Source of the DNA: Dyella sp. C9
GTDB lineage: Bacteria; Pseudomonadota; Gammaproteobacteria; Xanthomonadales; Rhodanobacteraceae
Assembly (NCBI RefSeq): GCF_003332825.1
Contig: NZ_QIRF01000020.1
Location: 1 to 64,000, forward strand
Direction of reading: 5' to 3'
Length of the DNA stretch: 64,000 nucleotides
Below the pieces are notes generated by a model that had not been told where the DNA came from, ran no database searches, and saw only the letters and a list, made by a program, of their open reading frames with translations. Both the position numbers and the translations under genes were made by a program. Shown here piece by piece: positions 1 through 7,998 of this stretch. The first letter of the stretch is position 1, and every line of letters starts with the position of its first letter.

Positions 1-687
1 GTACTGGGCACTGTAGCCGCCGGTGTAGATCTCCTGCTGGTCGATCGCGCCGTAGGGCAGGGTGATGCCGCCCAGGCCGCGCTGCGGGTCGGTGGTGTTG
101 AAGCCGTTGATGTAATACGCGTTCTCGCTGGCCGCCGAGCCGCCGAAGCTCACCAGCGATTGCCCGGTGGGGCCGGTGTAGCCGCCGCTGTTGTTGGTGA
201 CGCCGGGAGCCAGCTGCGCGATGGCCTCCGCCGAGCGCGCCAGCGGCAGGCGGGCCAGCTCCTGCGCGGTGATGACGGTGCGCGAGTCGACGCTGGTGAC
301 GTCGATCTGGGGCGTGGCGTTGGCGGACACGCTGACCGCACCGAGGTTTTTGGCAGATGCGGTGTCGAACGAGACTTCGGTGCCGCTGCCCACGCGAAGG
401 CTGACGTCGCTGCGCGTATCGACCACTTTCCCGTCGTGCAGCAGCGATATGGTGTAGGTGCCCAGCGGCAGTTCGGTGGCGTTGTAGCGGCCGCGGTCGT
501 CGACCGTCACGGTACGGCTCAGGCCGGTGGTGCTCTTGATTTCCACGGTCTGGCCGCCGTTGGCGGGGACCTGTCCGAAGATGCTGCCGGTGGTGGACTG
601 GGCAAAGGCCGGCAAGCTGCCCACGGTCATCAGGGTGGCGAGCGCCATGGCAATGGCGCGCGGCCGTAACGCAGTCTGGTTGTTCAA
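1..687 (-). CDS. TonB-dependent receptor, Oar-like, 5' part only
   Basis: Outer-membrane TonB-dependent receptor, cut by the left window edge after 229 codons. Translation from a TTG at 687 gives a signal peptide (MNNQTALRPRA, then a hydrophobic stretch ending PAFAQS), a carboxypeptidase-regulatory-like beta-sandwich (about residues 25-95, with the TGSIFGQV, YNATELPLGTY and SFDT strands) and the start of a plug domain (VDSRTVITAQELARLP, then INGFNTTDPQRG). That order is typical of the Oar family, which is often large and used for proteins, peptides or glycans. The TTG start is preferred over the in-frame ATG at 648 because it adds the basic n-region of the signal peptide and has a GAGGCGAG ribosome-binding-like stretch just upstream. 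The substrate cannot be told from this part. Confidence 0.85.
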   Translation of the reverse strand, partial: MNNQTALRPRAIAMALATLMTVGSLPAFAQSTTGSIFGQVPANGGQTVEIKSTTGLSRTVTVDDRGRYNATELPLGTYTISLLHDGKVVDTRSDVSLRVGSGTEVSFDTASAKNLGAVSVSANATPQIDVTSVDSRTVITAQELARLPLARSAEAIAQLAPGVTNNSGGYTGPTGQSLVSFGGSAASENAYYINGFNTTDPQRGLGGITLPYGAIDQQEIYTGGYSAQY

Positions 688-989
688 GTCTCGCCTCTCG
701 AAGGATGCACGGTAAGGTGCTGGCACCGAGCGCATCCATGCGCATGCGGAAATCGTCGACTCCCGCACCGGCGGCAGCGTCTGGAGAAATGGATCCCCTG
801 GTGCCGGGCATGGGGATGCCCGGCGCTCGACGGTGTGCCGGGCGCAAGCGCCCCGGCGTCGAGCCGTGTTGTTATGAAAACGCGAGATTTGAACGATTGA
901 AAGGCTTTGCGAGATGAGCGTTTCTCATGTCAGTAGAACGCCCGGTTATAAGCCTTGTGCCAGTTGGCCTGACGCAGGTTCGTGCGCGC
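688..989. other. Gene-free stretch between receptor and ahpF terminator
   Basis: About 300 bases with no credible gene. It is the 5' leader and promoter region of the receptor on the minus strand. It holds two strong hairpins (803-824 and 825-864), a short inverted repeat ATGAG-CGTTT-CTCAT at 914-928, and on the minus strand a TATAAC that could be a -10 box near 945. No operator could be assigned with confidence. Confidence 0.5.
803..864. repeat. Two adjacent GC-rich hairpins (REP-like)
   Basis: The first hairpin is a perfect 9-bp inverted repeat, GCCGGGCAT at 803-811 and ATGCCCGGC at 816-824, with a GGGG loop. The second follows directly: GCTCGAC at 825-831 pairs with GTCGAGC at 858-864 and encloses a GCCGGG/CCCGGC inner stem. 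There is no T-run on either side, so these are not simple intrinsic terminators. The paired layout resembles repetitive extragenic palindromes, but no second copy was recognised in the window. Confidence 0.6.
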
Positions 990-1019
990 AAAAAAAAGCC
1001 CCGCGGCATCGCGCGGGGC
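990..1019 (-). terminator. Intrinsic terminator of ahpF
   Basis: A perfect 8-bp stem (998-1005 with 1012-1019, loop 1006-1011) is followed on the minus strand by eight T residues (A-run at 990-997 on the plus strand). It lies 28 bases past the ahpF stop, the classic position and form for factor-independent termination of the ahpCF transcript. Confidence 0.92.
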
Positions 1020-1047
1020 GAGGCCACGGGGCTCTGTGCGGGGCGGA

Positions 1048-2637
1048 TCAGGCCGCGACGCTTTCCTTCTGCTCCTGTTCCACCGGCAGGCGGATCAGGT
1101 AATCGAAGGCACTCAGCGAAGCCTTGGCGCCTTCGCCCATGGCAATAACGATCTGCTTGTACGGCACTGTGGTGACGTCGCCGGCGGCGAACACGCCCGG
1201 CACCGAGGTCTCGCCACGGACGTCCACTTCGATCTCGCCGCGCGGCGACAGCTGCAGCGTGCCCTTGAGCCACTCGGTGTTGGGCAGCAGGCCGATCTGC
1301 ACGAATACTCCTTCCAGCGCCACCGTGCGGCTTTCGCCGCTGCTGCGGTCGGTGTAGCTCAGGCCCGTCACCTTCTGGCCGTCGCCCTGCACCTCGGTGG
1401 TCTGCGCGCTGACGATGATGTCCACGTTGGGCAGGCTGCGCAGCTTGCGCTGCAGTACCTCGTCGGCGCGCAGCTTGCTGTCGAACTCAAGCAGGGTGAC
1501 GTGGCCCACGATGCCGGCCAGGTCGATCGCGGCCTCGACGCCGGAGTTGCCGCCGCCGATCACCGCCACGCGCTTGCCCTTGAACAGCGGGCCATCGCAA
1601 TGCGGGCAGTAGGTCACGCCCTTGTTGCGGTATTCCTGCTCGCCGGGCACGTTCATGTTGCGCCAGCGGGCACCGGTGGAGAGGATCACGGTCTTCGCCT
1701 TGAGCGAGGCGCCGTTGGCCAGCACCACTTCATGCAGGCCGCCTTCGCGGTGAGCCGGGATCAGCTTCTCGGCGCGCTGCAGGTTCATCACGTCCACGTC
1801 GTATTCGTGCACGTGCTGCTCCAGCGACGCGGCCAGCTTGGGGCCTTCGGTGTAGGGCACGGAGATGAAGTTCTCGATCGCCATGGTGTCCAGCACCTGG
1901 CCGCCGAAGCGCTCGGCCGCCACGCCGGTGCGGATGCCCTTGCGGGCCGCATAGATGGCTGCAGCCGCGCCGGCCGGGCCGCCGCCGACCACCAGCACCT
2001 GGAACGGTGCCTTGGCCTTGATCTGCTCGGCCGCACGCGCGGAGGCGTTGCTGTCCAGGCGCGCGGCGATCTGCTCGATCTGCATGCGGCCGGTGTCGAA
2101 CAGTTCGCCGTTGAGATACACGGTGGGCACCGACATCACCTGGCGCTCGTCGACCTCGTTCTGGAACAGTGCGCCGTCGATCGCCACATGCTTGATGTTG
2201 GGATTGAGCACGCTCATCAGGTTCAGCGCCTGCACGGTGTCCGGGCAGCTGTGGCAGGACAGCGACATGAAGGTCTCGAAGCGGAAGTCGCCATCGAGGC
2301 TGCGCACCTGGTCGATGACTTCCTGCGAAACCTTGGGCGGATGGCCACCCACCTGCAGCAGGGCCAGCACCAGCGAGGTGAACTCGTGGCCCATCGGGAT
2401 GCCGGCGAAACGCACGCTGACATCGGTGCCGGTGCGATGGATGGCAAAGGACGGCTTGCGCGCGTCGTTGCCGTCCAGGCGCAGGGCGATCTTGTCCGAC
2501 AGCGGCGCGATGTCTTCCAGCAGGCCCTTCAGCTCCTGCGATGACTCACCGGCGTCGAGGGAGGCCACCAGCTCGATCGGGTGGACGACCTTTTCGAGGT
2601 AAGCCTGCAACTGGGACTTCAGATCGGCATCCAACAT
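1048..2637 (-). CDS. ahpF: Alkyl hydroperoxide reductase subunit F
   Basis: Flavoprotein disulfide reductase that uses NAD(P)H to re-reduce AhpC in the cytoplasm. The 529-residue length is normal. The N-terminal tandem thioredoxin-fold part carries the redox pair SCHSCPD (C128, C131). The thioredoxin-reductase-like part begins with the FAD motif [12 protein letters not shown] near residue 217, has the second redox pair CPHCDGP (C344, C347), a NAD-binding [10 protein letters not shown], and the final FAD motif GVFAAGDVT. It lies about 150 bases downstream of ahpC on the same strand, separated by two hairpins, and ends at a strong terminator, so it should be the second gene of an ahpCF operon. 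Confidence 0.98.
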   Translation of the reverse strand: MLDADLKSQLQAYLEKVVHPIELVASLDAGESSQELKGLLEDIAPLSDKIALRLDGNDARKPSFAIHRTGTDVSVRFAGIPMGHEFTSLVLALLQVGGHPPKVSQEVIDQVRSLDGDFRFETFMSLSCHSCPDTVQALNLMSVLNPNIKHVAIDGALFQNEVDERQVMSVPTVYLNGELFDTGRMQIEQIAARLDSNASARAAEQIKAKAPFQVLVVGGGPAGAAAAIYAARKGIRTGVAAERFGGQVLDTMAIENFISVPYTEGPKLAASLEQHVHEYDVDVMNLQRAEKLIPAHREGGLHEVVLANGASLKAKTVILSTGARWRNMNVPGEQEYRNKGVTYCPHCDGPLFKGKRVAVIGGGNSGVEAAIDLAGIVGHVTLLEFDSKLRADEVLQRKLRSLPNVDIIVSAQTTEVQGDGQKVTGLSYTDRSSGESRTVALEGVFVQIGLLPNTEWLKGTLQLSPRGEIEVDVRGETSVPGVFAAGDVTTVPYKQIVIAMGEGAKASLSAFDYLIRLPVEQEQKESVAA

Positions 2638-2726
2638 GGTGACTCCATCGGTTTATTCGGGGTGAGCGCCACGGGCACCCGGTATGTTGGCCGGGCGTCT
2701 GCGCGCCTTGGTCTAGGGGGTAAAGC

Positions 2727-2774
2727 GGACCCGGCAGGACGCCGGGTCCAGGGCGGCCCGATGCAGCGGGCCGC
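2727..2774 (-). other. Two perfect hairpins between ahpC and ahpF
   Basis: A 9-bp perfect stem with a 5-base loop (arms 2727-2735 and 2741-2749) lies next to an 8-bp perfect stem with a 6-base loop (arms 2753-2760 and 2767-2774). Neither has a proper T-run on the minus strand; only a short CTTTA follows the distal one. They sit in the message between ahpC and ahpF, where they could protect the upstream message from 3' decay or cause partial termination, giving more AhpC than AhpF. Confidence 0.7.
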
Positions 2775-2794
2775 AAGATGGTGAAGCGATGAAC

Positions 2795-3358
2795 TTAGAT
2801 CTTGCCAACCAGGCTGAGGGACGGCTTGAGGGTCTTCTCGCCTTCCTTCCACTTGGCCGGGCACACTTCACCCGGGTGGGACGCCACGTACTGGGCGGCC
2901 TTCACCTTGCGCAGCAGCTCCGACGCGTCGCGGCCGATGCCGTTGTCGTGGATTTCGCACAGCTTGATCTGGCCTTCCGGGTTGATCAGGAAGGTGCCGC
3001 GCAGGGCCAGGCCTTCTTCCTCGATCATCACGTCGAAGTTGCGGGTGATGGCGCCGGTCGGGTCGCCGATCATGGTGTAGTTGACCTTCTTGATCGCGTC
3101 CGAAGTGTCGTGCCACGCCTTGTGAGCGAAATGGGTGTCGGTCGACACGGCGTAGATCTCAACGCCCAGCTTCTGGAACTGCTCGTAATGGTCGGCCAGG
3201 TCTTCCAGCTCCGTCGGGCAGACGAAGGTGAAGTCGGCGGGGTAGAACACCACCACGGACCACTTGCCCTTCAGGGAGGCATCGGTCACTTCGACAAACT
3301 GGCCATTCTTGTAAGCCTGGGCCTTGAACGGTTTGATTTCGGTGTTGATCAACGACAT
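2795..3358 (-). CDS. ahpC: Alkyl hydroperoxide reductase subunit C (peroxiredoxin)
   Basis: Typical 2-Cys peroxiredoxin that reduces H2O2, organic peroxides and peroxynitrite and is recycled by AhpF. The 187-residue protein has the peroxidatic cysteine in [10 protein letters not shown] (C47) and the resolving cysteine in [10 protein letters not shown] (C166), in the standard positions. The ATG at 3358 (MSLINTEI) matches the family start; an in-frame ATG at 3412 would add 18 unrelated residues. A GGA-rich stretch lies about 10 bases upstream. It is first in the ahpC-ahpF unit. An OxyR-type control would be expected, but only a partial half-site was found upstream. Confidence 0.98.
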   Translation of the reverse strand: MSLINTEIKPFKAQAYKNGQFVEVTDASLKGKWSVVVFYPADFTFVCPTELEDLADHYEQFQKLGVEIYAVSTDTHFAHKAWHDTSDAIKKVNYTMIGDPTGAITRNFDVMIEEEGLALRGTFLINPEGQIKLCEIHDNGIGRDASELLRKVKAAQYVASHPGEVCPAKWKEGEKTLKPSLSLVGKI

Positions 3359-3597
3359 CGTTGGTTTTTCCGTTGGTTGTGGTTGGTGAGGGGCAAAGCG
3401 TAAAGCTTTCATCTTGATAGGGCCAATTGATTGTTGGCATTGTGGCCATTGACTGTATCTATGATCCAGTCGGGGTGCGCGTATCGCGCTGATCTATCAG
3501 GGAAAGCTGTCCGGCCACTTGAAAATGGCGGCGCGACGCCGTTTTTCCAAGGCGGCTGCGACGTTTCGCCGGTCTCATGCCCGATGTGACGAAAGAG

Positions 3598-3627
3598 TTT
3601 ACGACTCATATGCAAATGCGATACATT
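3598..3627 (+). promoter_or_regulatory. Candidate promoter of the haem-uptake operon
   Basis: TTTACG at 3598-3603 and TACATT at 3622-3627 form a sigma70-like pair with 18-base spacing. The -10 element falls in the centre of the inverted repeat 3612-3636, so a protein bound to the repeat would block RNA polymerase. The receptor starts about 120 bases downstream. Confidence 0.45.
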
Positions 3628-3636
3628 CGCATTTGC
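3612..3636. promoter_or_regulatory. Fur-box-like perfect inverted repeat
   Basis: Arms GCAAATGCGA (3612-3621) and TCGCATTTGC (3627-3636) are exact reverse complements around TACAT. The central 15 bases (TGCGATA-C-ATTCGCA, 3617-3631) fit the 7-1-7 TGAnAAT-N-ATTnTCA form of Fur boxes at 10 of 14 positions. Its place in front of a haem-uptake operon and across a candidate promoter supports iron-dependent repression by Fur. Confidence 0.7.
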
Positions 3637-3749
3637 AGGGGCGCCGGAAGGCGCTCCGTCCCCACATCGGCCGCCAGCCGGGGCACCTCTCCCAGCCCCT
3701 TTGCCAGCTAGCCGCGTGAACTCCACGCTTGGCAAAGGAATGATTTTCC

Positions 3750-6047
3750 ATGTTGCGTCCCACTCCGTTGGCCGCCGTCATCGGCGCGCTGCTGTCCCTC
3801 CCTGTCCTGGCCGCCGAACCGGCGGCTCCCGAAGCCTCCGCTGCCACCGATCTGCCCAGCGTGCAGGTCACCGCGCTGGCGCCCACCATCCAGCTGTCCA
3901 CGCCCGGCACCGTGTCGGTGATCGATCGCGTGCAGATGGATCGCCACCTGGTACTCAATATCCGTGACCTGGTGCAGTACGAGCCGGGTGTGTCGGTGAT
4001 CGGTACGGCCGGCCGCTTCGGGCTGGACAGCTTCAACATCCGCGGCTTGTCCGGCAACCGCACGCGCATCGAGATCGATGGCGTGTCCATGCCGGCCTCG
4101 TTCGGCGCCAATGTGGCGGGTGGCAGCTTCCGCGCCGGGCGCAACTTCATCGACCTGGACGAGATCAAGCAGACCGAGATCGTGCGTGGCCCGGTATCGG
4201 CGCTGTATCCGTCCGACGCGCTGGGTGGCGTGGTGAGCCTCACCACCAAGGACCCTGCCGATTACCTGCGTCCGGGGCATGGCGTCTACACCTCGCTCAA
4301 GGAGCAGTACGACAGCACCGACCGCAGCCTTACCTCCACGCTCACGCTGGCCGGTGGCGATGCGCACAACGGCGTGCTGTTCGTGGCGAACCACCGTGAA
4401 GGCCATGAAACGGACAACATGGGGGACGTGGGCGGCAGCGGTGCCACGCGCACGCGGCCGGATCCGCAGACTTACGGGCAGGACAGCTTCCTGGGCAAGT
4501 ACGTGCATGCCGCCGACAGTGGGCGCACGGATCGCGTGATCGTGGATGGCTCGCAGACGCGCGTGCGCACCGACGCCCTGTCGAACATCACCTCCGCGGC
4601 CAAGTACTACAACTCGCAGGACGAGGATCGCCGCGTGCGGGTCAGCGTCGGGCAGTCGTACGCGCAGCTCAACAGCGCGCTGGCCGACACGCTGGACTGG
4701 AATGCGTACTGGCAGCAGAGCCGCACGCGCACCAACACCCAGACCGAGACCGCCACGGTGGCCCGCTTCTACGAGAGCCTGCCGCTGCAGGAGTCCGTCG
4801 CTGGCGGCAAGCTGGTGGCGGTGAAGCAACTGGGCGAGGGTTCGGCGGTCAGCCAGAACATCAGCTACGGCGTGGAGCTGTCGCGCACCGATGCCGAGTC
4901 CTATGCAGGCGGCTACGGCATCAACAAGAAGACCGGCGCCACCGGCAGCACCAAGGCCTTCCTGCCCGGCAATTATCCGTTGCACCTGATTCCCGACAGC
5001 ACCACCGACCGCTATTCGGTGTTCGGCCAGGACGATATCGGCCTGCTCGACGGCCGCCTGACGGTTACGCCGGCATTGCGCGTGGATCGCTACGAATACA
5101 AGCCCGACGAGGACGCGCTGTATGCGGCCTACAACCCGGGCTACGTGCGCCAGAACTACGAAAAGACCCATGCGTCGCCGAAGCTGGGCGTGCTGTGGCG
5201 CTTCAACGACACGCTGAGCGCGTACGCCGATTACGCCTACGGTTTCCGTCCGCCGCTGTACAGCGAGATTGCCGGTGCGTGGAGCGAGCAGCCGATCCCG
5301 AGCATCAACATCGCCTATCTGCCGAACGACAAGCTCAAGGCGGAGACCAGTCGTGGCGCCGAGATCGGCCTGCGCGGCAAGGGCGACGCGGGCTGGTTCA
5401 ATCTGGCGGCGTACTACAACCGCTATCGCAACTTCATCTGGTCCGGTTACGCCCTGAAGGCGTCGCAGGTGCCCGACTGGGTGCAGGTCAATCCGGGCAT
5501 GAACCTGTTCTACCAGGCGGTCAACGCGCCCAAGGCCTATATCAAGGGTGTGGAAGCCAGTGGTGCACTGAGCCTGGGCCGCTTCAGCGACGCACTGCAG
5601 GGCTGGACGCTCAAGGGCAATGCCGCCGTGGCGACAGGGCGCCTGGTCCAGCCGGGCGACAGCGGCTACAGCCCGCTCAATACGGTGGACCCGGCCAAGC
5701 TGGTGCTGGGCATCAGCTACGACGCGTCGAACTGGGGCGCGGAACTGATCGGCACCGGCGTGCGGCGCCACCCGCAGCTGAGCGATCCCACCACGTTCCG
5801 TCCGCCGGGCTACGCCACCTTCGACCTGTACGCGCATTACACGCCGATCGAAAACCTCGAGCTGTACGCCGGCATCAGCAACCTCGGCGATCGCAAGTAT
5901 TGGGACTGGGGCAACCTCAACAGCGGTGCGCTGGGCAACCTGATCAGCGGCAACGGCCTCAACGATGCCGGCACCGGCGGCATTCCGGCCGACCGCCTCA
6001 CCATGCCCGGCCGCACCTTCAGTGTCGCCGCCAAGATCGCCTTCTGA
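3750..6047 (+). CDS. hmuR: TonB-dependent haem/haemoglobin receptor
   Basis: Outer-membrane gated channel that takes up haem using TonB energy. The 765-residue protein has a signal peptide (MLRPTPLAAVIGALLSLPVLAAEP), a TonB-box-like segment (LPSVQVTA), a plug domain (VSVIDRVQMDRH, NIRDLVQYEPGV, FNIRGLSGNRTRIEIDGV) and a long barrel. The FRPPLYSEI motif near residue 500 corresponds to the conserved FRAP-type haem loop of the HmuR/HemR family, and the C-terminal strand ends TFSVAAKIAF. It is first of five genes in the same direction and lies 13 bases upstream of hmuS, so the context fixes the substrate as haem better than the receptor sequence alone does. Expected to be iron-repressed through the upstream Fur-like site. 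Confidence 0.9.
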   Translation: MLRPTPLAAVIGALLSLPVLAAEPAAPEASAATDLPSVQVTALAPTIQLSTPGTVSVIDRVQMDRHLVLNIRDLVQYEPGVSVIGTAGRFGLDSFNIRGLSGNRTRIEIDGVSMPASFGANVAGGSFRAGRNFIDLDEIKQTEIVRGPVSALYPSDALGGVVSLTTKDPADYLRPGHGVYTSLKEQYDSTDRSLTSTLTLAGGDAHNGVLFVANHREGHETDNMGDVGGSGATRTRPDPQTYGQDSFLGKYVHAADSGRTDRVIVDGSQTRVRTDALSNITSAAKYYNSQDEDRRVRVSVGQSYAQLNSALADTLDWNAYWQQSRTRTNTQTETATVARFYESLPLQESVAGGKLVAVKQLGEGSAVSQNISYGVELSRTDAESYAGGYGINKKTGATGSTKAFLPGNYPLHLIPDSTTDRYSVFGQDDIGLLDGRLTVTPALRVDRYEYKPDEDALYAAYNPGYVRQNYEKTHASPKLGVLWRFNDTLSAYADYAYGFRPPLYSEIAGAWSEQPIPSINIAYLPNDKLKAETSRGAEIGLRGKGDAGWFNLAAYYNRYRNFIWSGYALKASQVPDWVQVNPGMNLFYQAVNAPKAYIKGVEASGALSLGRFSDALQGWTLKGNAAVATGRLVQPGDSGYSPLNTVDPAKLVLGISYDASNWGAELIGTGVRRHPQLSDPTTFRPPGYATFDLYAHYTPIENLELYAGISNLGDRKYWDWGNLNSGALGNLISGNGLNDAGTGGIPADRLTMPGRTFSVAAKIAF

Positions 6048-6059
6048 CGGGAGTTCCCC

Positions 6060-7148
6060 ATGTACAACGAAACCTCTCAGGGCGCGACGCCTGCCCATTC
6101 GCTGCCCGAACTGCTGGATGCCTGGCGCCAGTTGCGCGAGAACGAGCCCGGGCTGCGCGCCCGCGACCTCGCGGCACGCCTGGGCGTGAGCGAGGCCGAG
6201 CTGGTGGCCAGCCGATGCGGTGATGGCGTGACTCGCCTGGAAGGGCCGTGGCCTGCCTTGGTCGAGGCCTTGCCCGAGCTGGGCCACGTCATGGTGCTGA
6301 CCCGCAACGACAGCTGCGTGCACGAGAAGAAGGGCTGCTTCGACCATATCGAGATCCCCGGCATCATGGGGCTGGTGCTCAACGAGGCGATCGACCTGCG
6401 CCTGTTCCTCAAGCACTGGGTGTTCGGCTTCGCGGTCCGCGAGGAGTCGCGCGGGCGCTGGTTGCAGAGCCTGCAATTCTTCGATGGCGATGGCCGCGCG
6501 GTGCACAAGGTCTACCTCACCGAACAGAGCCGGCACGATGCGTGGGCGGGGCTGGTCGCGCGTTTCGCCGCGCCGGTGCAGTCGCCGTTGCTGGAACTGC
6601 TGCCGGTGGAGGATCCGCTGCCGCGGCGCCTGGACGATGGCCAGGTGGACGTGGACGCCCTGCGCGAGCGCTGGGGCCGTATGCGTGACCCGCATGATTT
6701 CTTTGCGCTGCTCAAGAAGCACAAGGTGACGCGCACGCAGGCGTTGCGGCTGGCCGGAGGCGATTACGCACGGCGCGTCGGCAACGATGCGATCCGCGTG
6801 GTGCTGGAGTCCGCGGCCGCGAGCGGGTTGCCGATCATGGTGTTCGTGGGGTCGCCGGGCGTGGTGCAGATCCATACCGGACCGGTACGCAACATCAAGC
6901 TGATGGGGCCGTGGCTCAACGTGCTGGACGAAGACTTCAACCTGCACCTGCGTGAGGACCACGTGGTGGAGAGCTGGGTGGTGCGCAAGCCGTCGCCGGA
7001 AGGTCACGTGACGTCGCTGGAGCTGTATGACGCCGCCGGCGGGCAGATCGTACAGGTGTTCGGCAAGCGTAAGCCGGGCGTGCCCGAGCTCACCGAGTGG
7101 CGCGCGCTGGCCGACGGGCTGCCCGGCCGGGAGACCGCCCATGCGTAA
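6060..7148 (+). CDS. hmuS: Haem-degrading/haem-carrier protein HmuS
   Basis: Cytoplasmic haem-handling protein of the HemS/HmuS/ChuS family, which binds incoming haem and in several members breaks it down to release iron. The 362-residue length is usual and covers the two structurally similar halves of the family (about 20-190 and 195-355). Recognisable parts are ARDLAARLGVSEAELVASR at the N terminus, MVLTRNDSCVHEKKG in the first half and IMVFVGSPGVVQIHTGPV with NLHLREDHVVESWVVRKP in the second. It sits between the receptor and the periplasmic binding protein, and its last 8 bases overlap hmuT, which suggests coupled translation. Confidence 0.94.
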   Translation: MYNETSQGATPAHSLPELLDAWRQLRENEPGLRARDLAARLGVSEAELVASRCGDGVTRLEGPWPALVEALPELGHVMVLTRNDSCVHEKKGCFDHIEIPGIMGLVLNEAIDLRLFLKHWVFGFAVREESRGRWLQSLQFFDGDGRAVHKVYLTEQSRHDAWAGLVARFAAPVQSPLLELLPVEDPLPRRLDDGQVDVDALRERWGRMRDPHDFFALLKKHKVTRTQALRLAGGDYARRVGNDAIRVVLESAAASGLPIMVFVGSPGVVQIHTGPVRNIKLMGPWLNVLDEDFNLHLREDHVVESWVVRKPSPEGHVTSLELYDAAGGQIVQVFGKRKPGVPELTEWRALADGLPGRETAHA

Positions 7149-7998
7149 GCGACTGGCAAGCTCGATGTTGTCCTGCGTGCTGGCCCTGTTGCCGCTGGCA
7201 GCGTCGGCGGGCACCGCGCCGGCGCGTATGGTGGCCCTGGGGGGCGATATCACGGAAATCGTCTACGCGCTCGATGCGCAGCAGGGGCTGGTCGGCGTGG
7301 ACAGTACCAGTCTGTGGCCAGCGGCCACGCGCCAGTTGCCGGATGTCGGCTACGTGCGCCAGCTTGCAGCCGAAGGCGTGTTGTCGTTGCGTCCGCAGCT
7401 GATCCTGGCTACGCATGATGCCGGCCCGCCCGCCGTCATCAGCCAGCTGCGCGATGCCGGCGTACGCATCGAGGTGATGCCGACCACGCGCACGCCGGCG
7501 GCGGTGGTGGCCAAGGTTCGCCAGGTGGGGCAGGTGCTCGGGCGCAAGCCTGCGGCCGATGCATTGGCCGGCAAGCTCGAAGTCGAGTACGCCGACCTCG
7601 CGCGTGCCGTGGCAGCGATGCCCAGGCACCCTCGCGTGCTGTTCCTGCTGTCCGCGGGCGCTGGCAGTCCCAAGGCGGCGGGGCAGGACACTGCTGCCGA
7701 CAGCGCGATCGCCCTGGCGGGCGGCGTGAATGCGGCTGGCGCATTCACCGGCTACAAGGCCGTGTCGCCGGAGTCGCTGGCAGTCATGGCGCCCGATGTC
7801 ATCGTGCTGATGCGTGAGCGTGCCGAGGAACTGGGCGGGGTCGATGGCGTGCTCAAGCTGCCGGGCGTGGCGCTTACGCCGGCGGGCAAGGCGCGTCGCG
7901 TCGAGCTGGTCGATGGCCAGGCGCTGCTGGGCTTTGGTCCGCGCAACGCCGAGCACGAGCTGGCGCTGCAACGCAGCTTCGTGGCGGCGCAGCCATGA
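7141..7998 (+). CDS. hmuT: Periplasmic haem-binding protein HmuT
   Basis: Substrate-binding protein that carries haem from the receptor to the HmuUV permease. The ATG at 7141 gives 285 residues with a clean signal peptide (MRKRLASSMLSCVLALLPLAASA); the frame is open further upstream, but that part overlaps hmuS and looks like a shadow. The fold is TroA-like. The motif VGYVRQLAAEG places a tyrosine at residue 71, the haem-iron ligand position known from ShuT/PhuT. Other family blocks are FLLSAGAGSPKAAG and INA-type AGGVNAAGAFTGYK. It overlaps hmuS by 8 bases and hmuU by 4 (ATGA). Confidence 0.94.
   Translation: MRKRLASSMLSCVLALLPLAASAGTAPARMVALGGDITEIVYALDAQQGLVGVDSTSLWPAATRQLPDVGYVRQLAAEGVLSLRPQLILATHDAGPPAVISQLRDAGVRIEVMPTTRTPAAVVAKVRQVGQVLGRKPAADALAGKLEVEYADLARAVAAMPRHPRVLFLLSAGAGSPKAAGQDTAADSAIALAGGVNAAGAFTGYKAVSPESLAVMAPDVIVLMRERAEELGGVDGVLKLPGVALTPAGKARRVELVDGQALLGFGPRNAEHELALQRSFVAAQP

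Larger units (their letters stand above)
3359..3749. other. Divergent control region between ahpC and the haem operon
   Basis: About 390 bases without a gene, serving two divergent units. The ahpC side (3359-3520) holds AT-richer promoter-like DNA and one ATAGAT...CGAT stretch near 3489-3505 (minus strand) that partly fits an OxyR half-site. The haem-operon side holds the perfect inverted repeat at 3612-3636 described separately. Confidence 0.6.

Noticed and set aside
914-928. Inverted repeat ATGAG-CGTTT-CTCAT as a Fur box for the Oar-like receptor
   Set aside because: The spacer is 5 bases, not 7, and outer positions do not fit the Fur pattern.
982-2544. 520-codon open frame opposite ahpF
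   Set aside because: Antisense to ahpF, which has both redox cysteine pairs; it also crosses the ahpF terminator.
3489-3505. Possible OxyR site upstream of ahpC
   Set aside because: One half-site fits 8 of 10 positions, but the second half-site at the required spacing is absent. OxyR control stays plausible but is not shown by the sequence.
3708-7253. Very long open frame on the minus strand opposite the haem receptor and hmuS
   Set aside because: It runs antisense to two clear genes, has no family resemblance and is rich in His/Arg/Gln/Ala, as expected from the complement of GC-rich codons.
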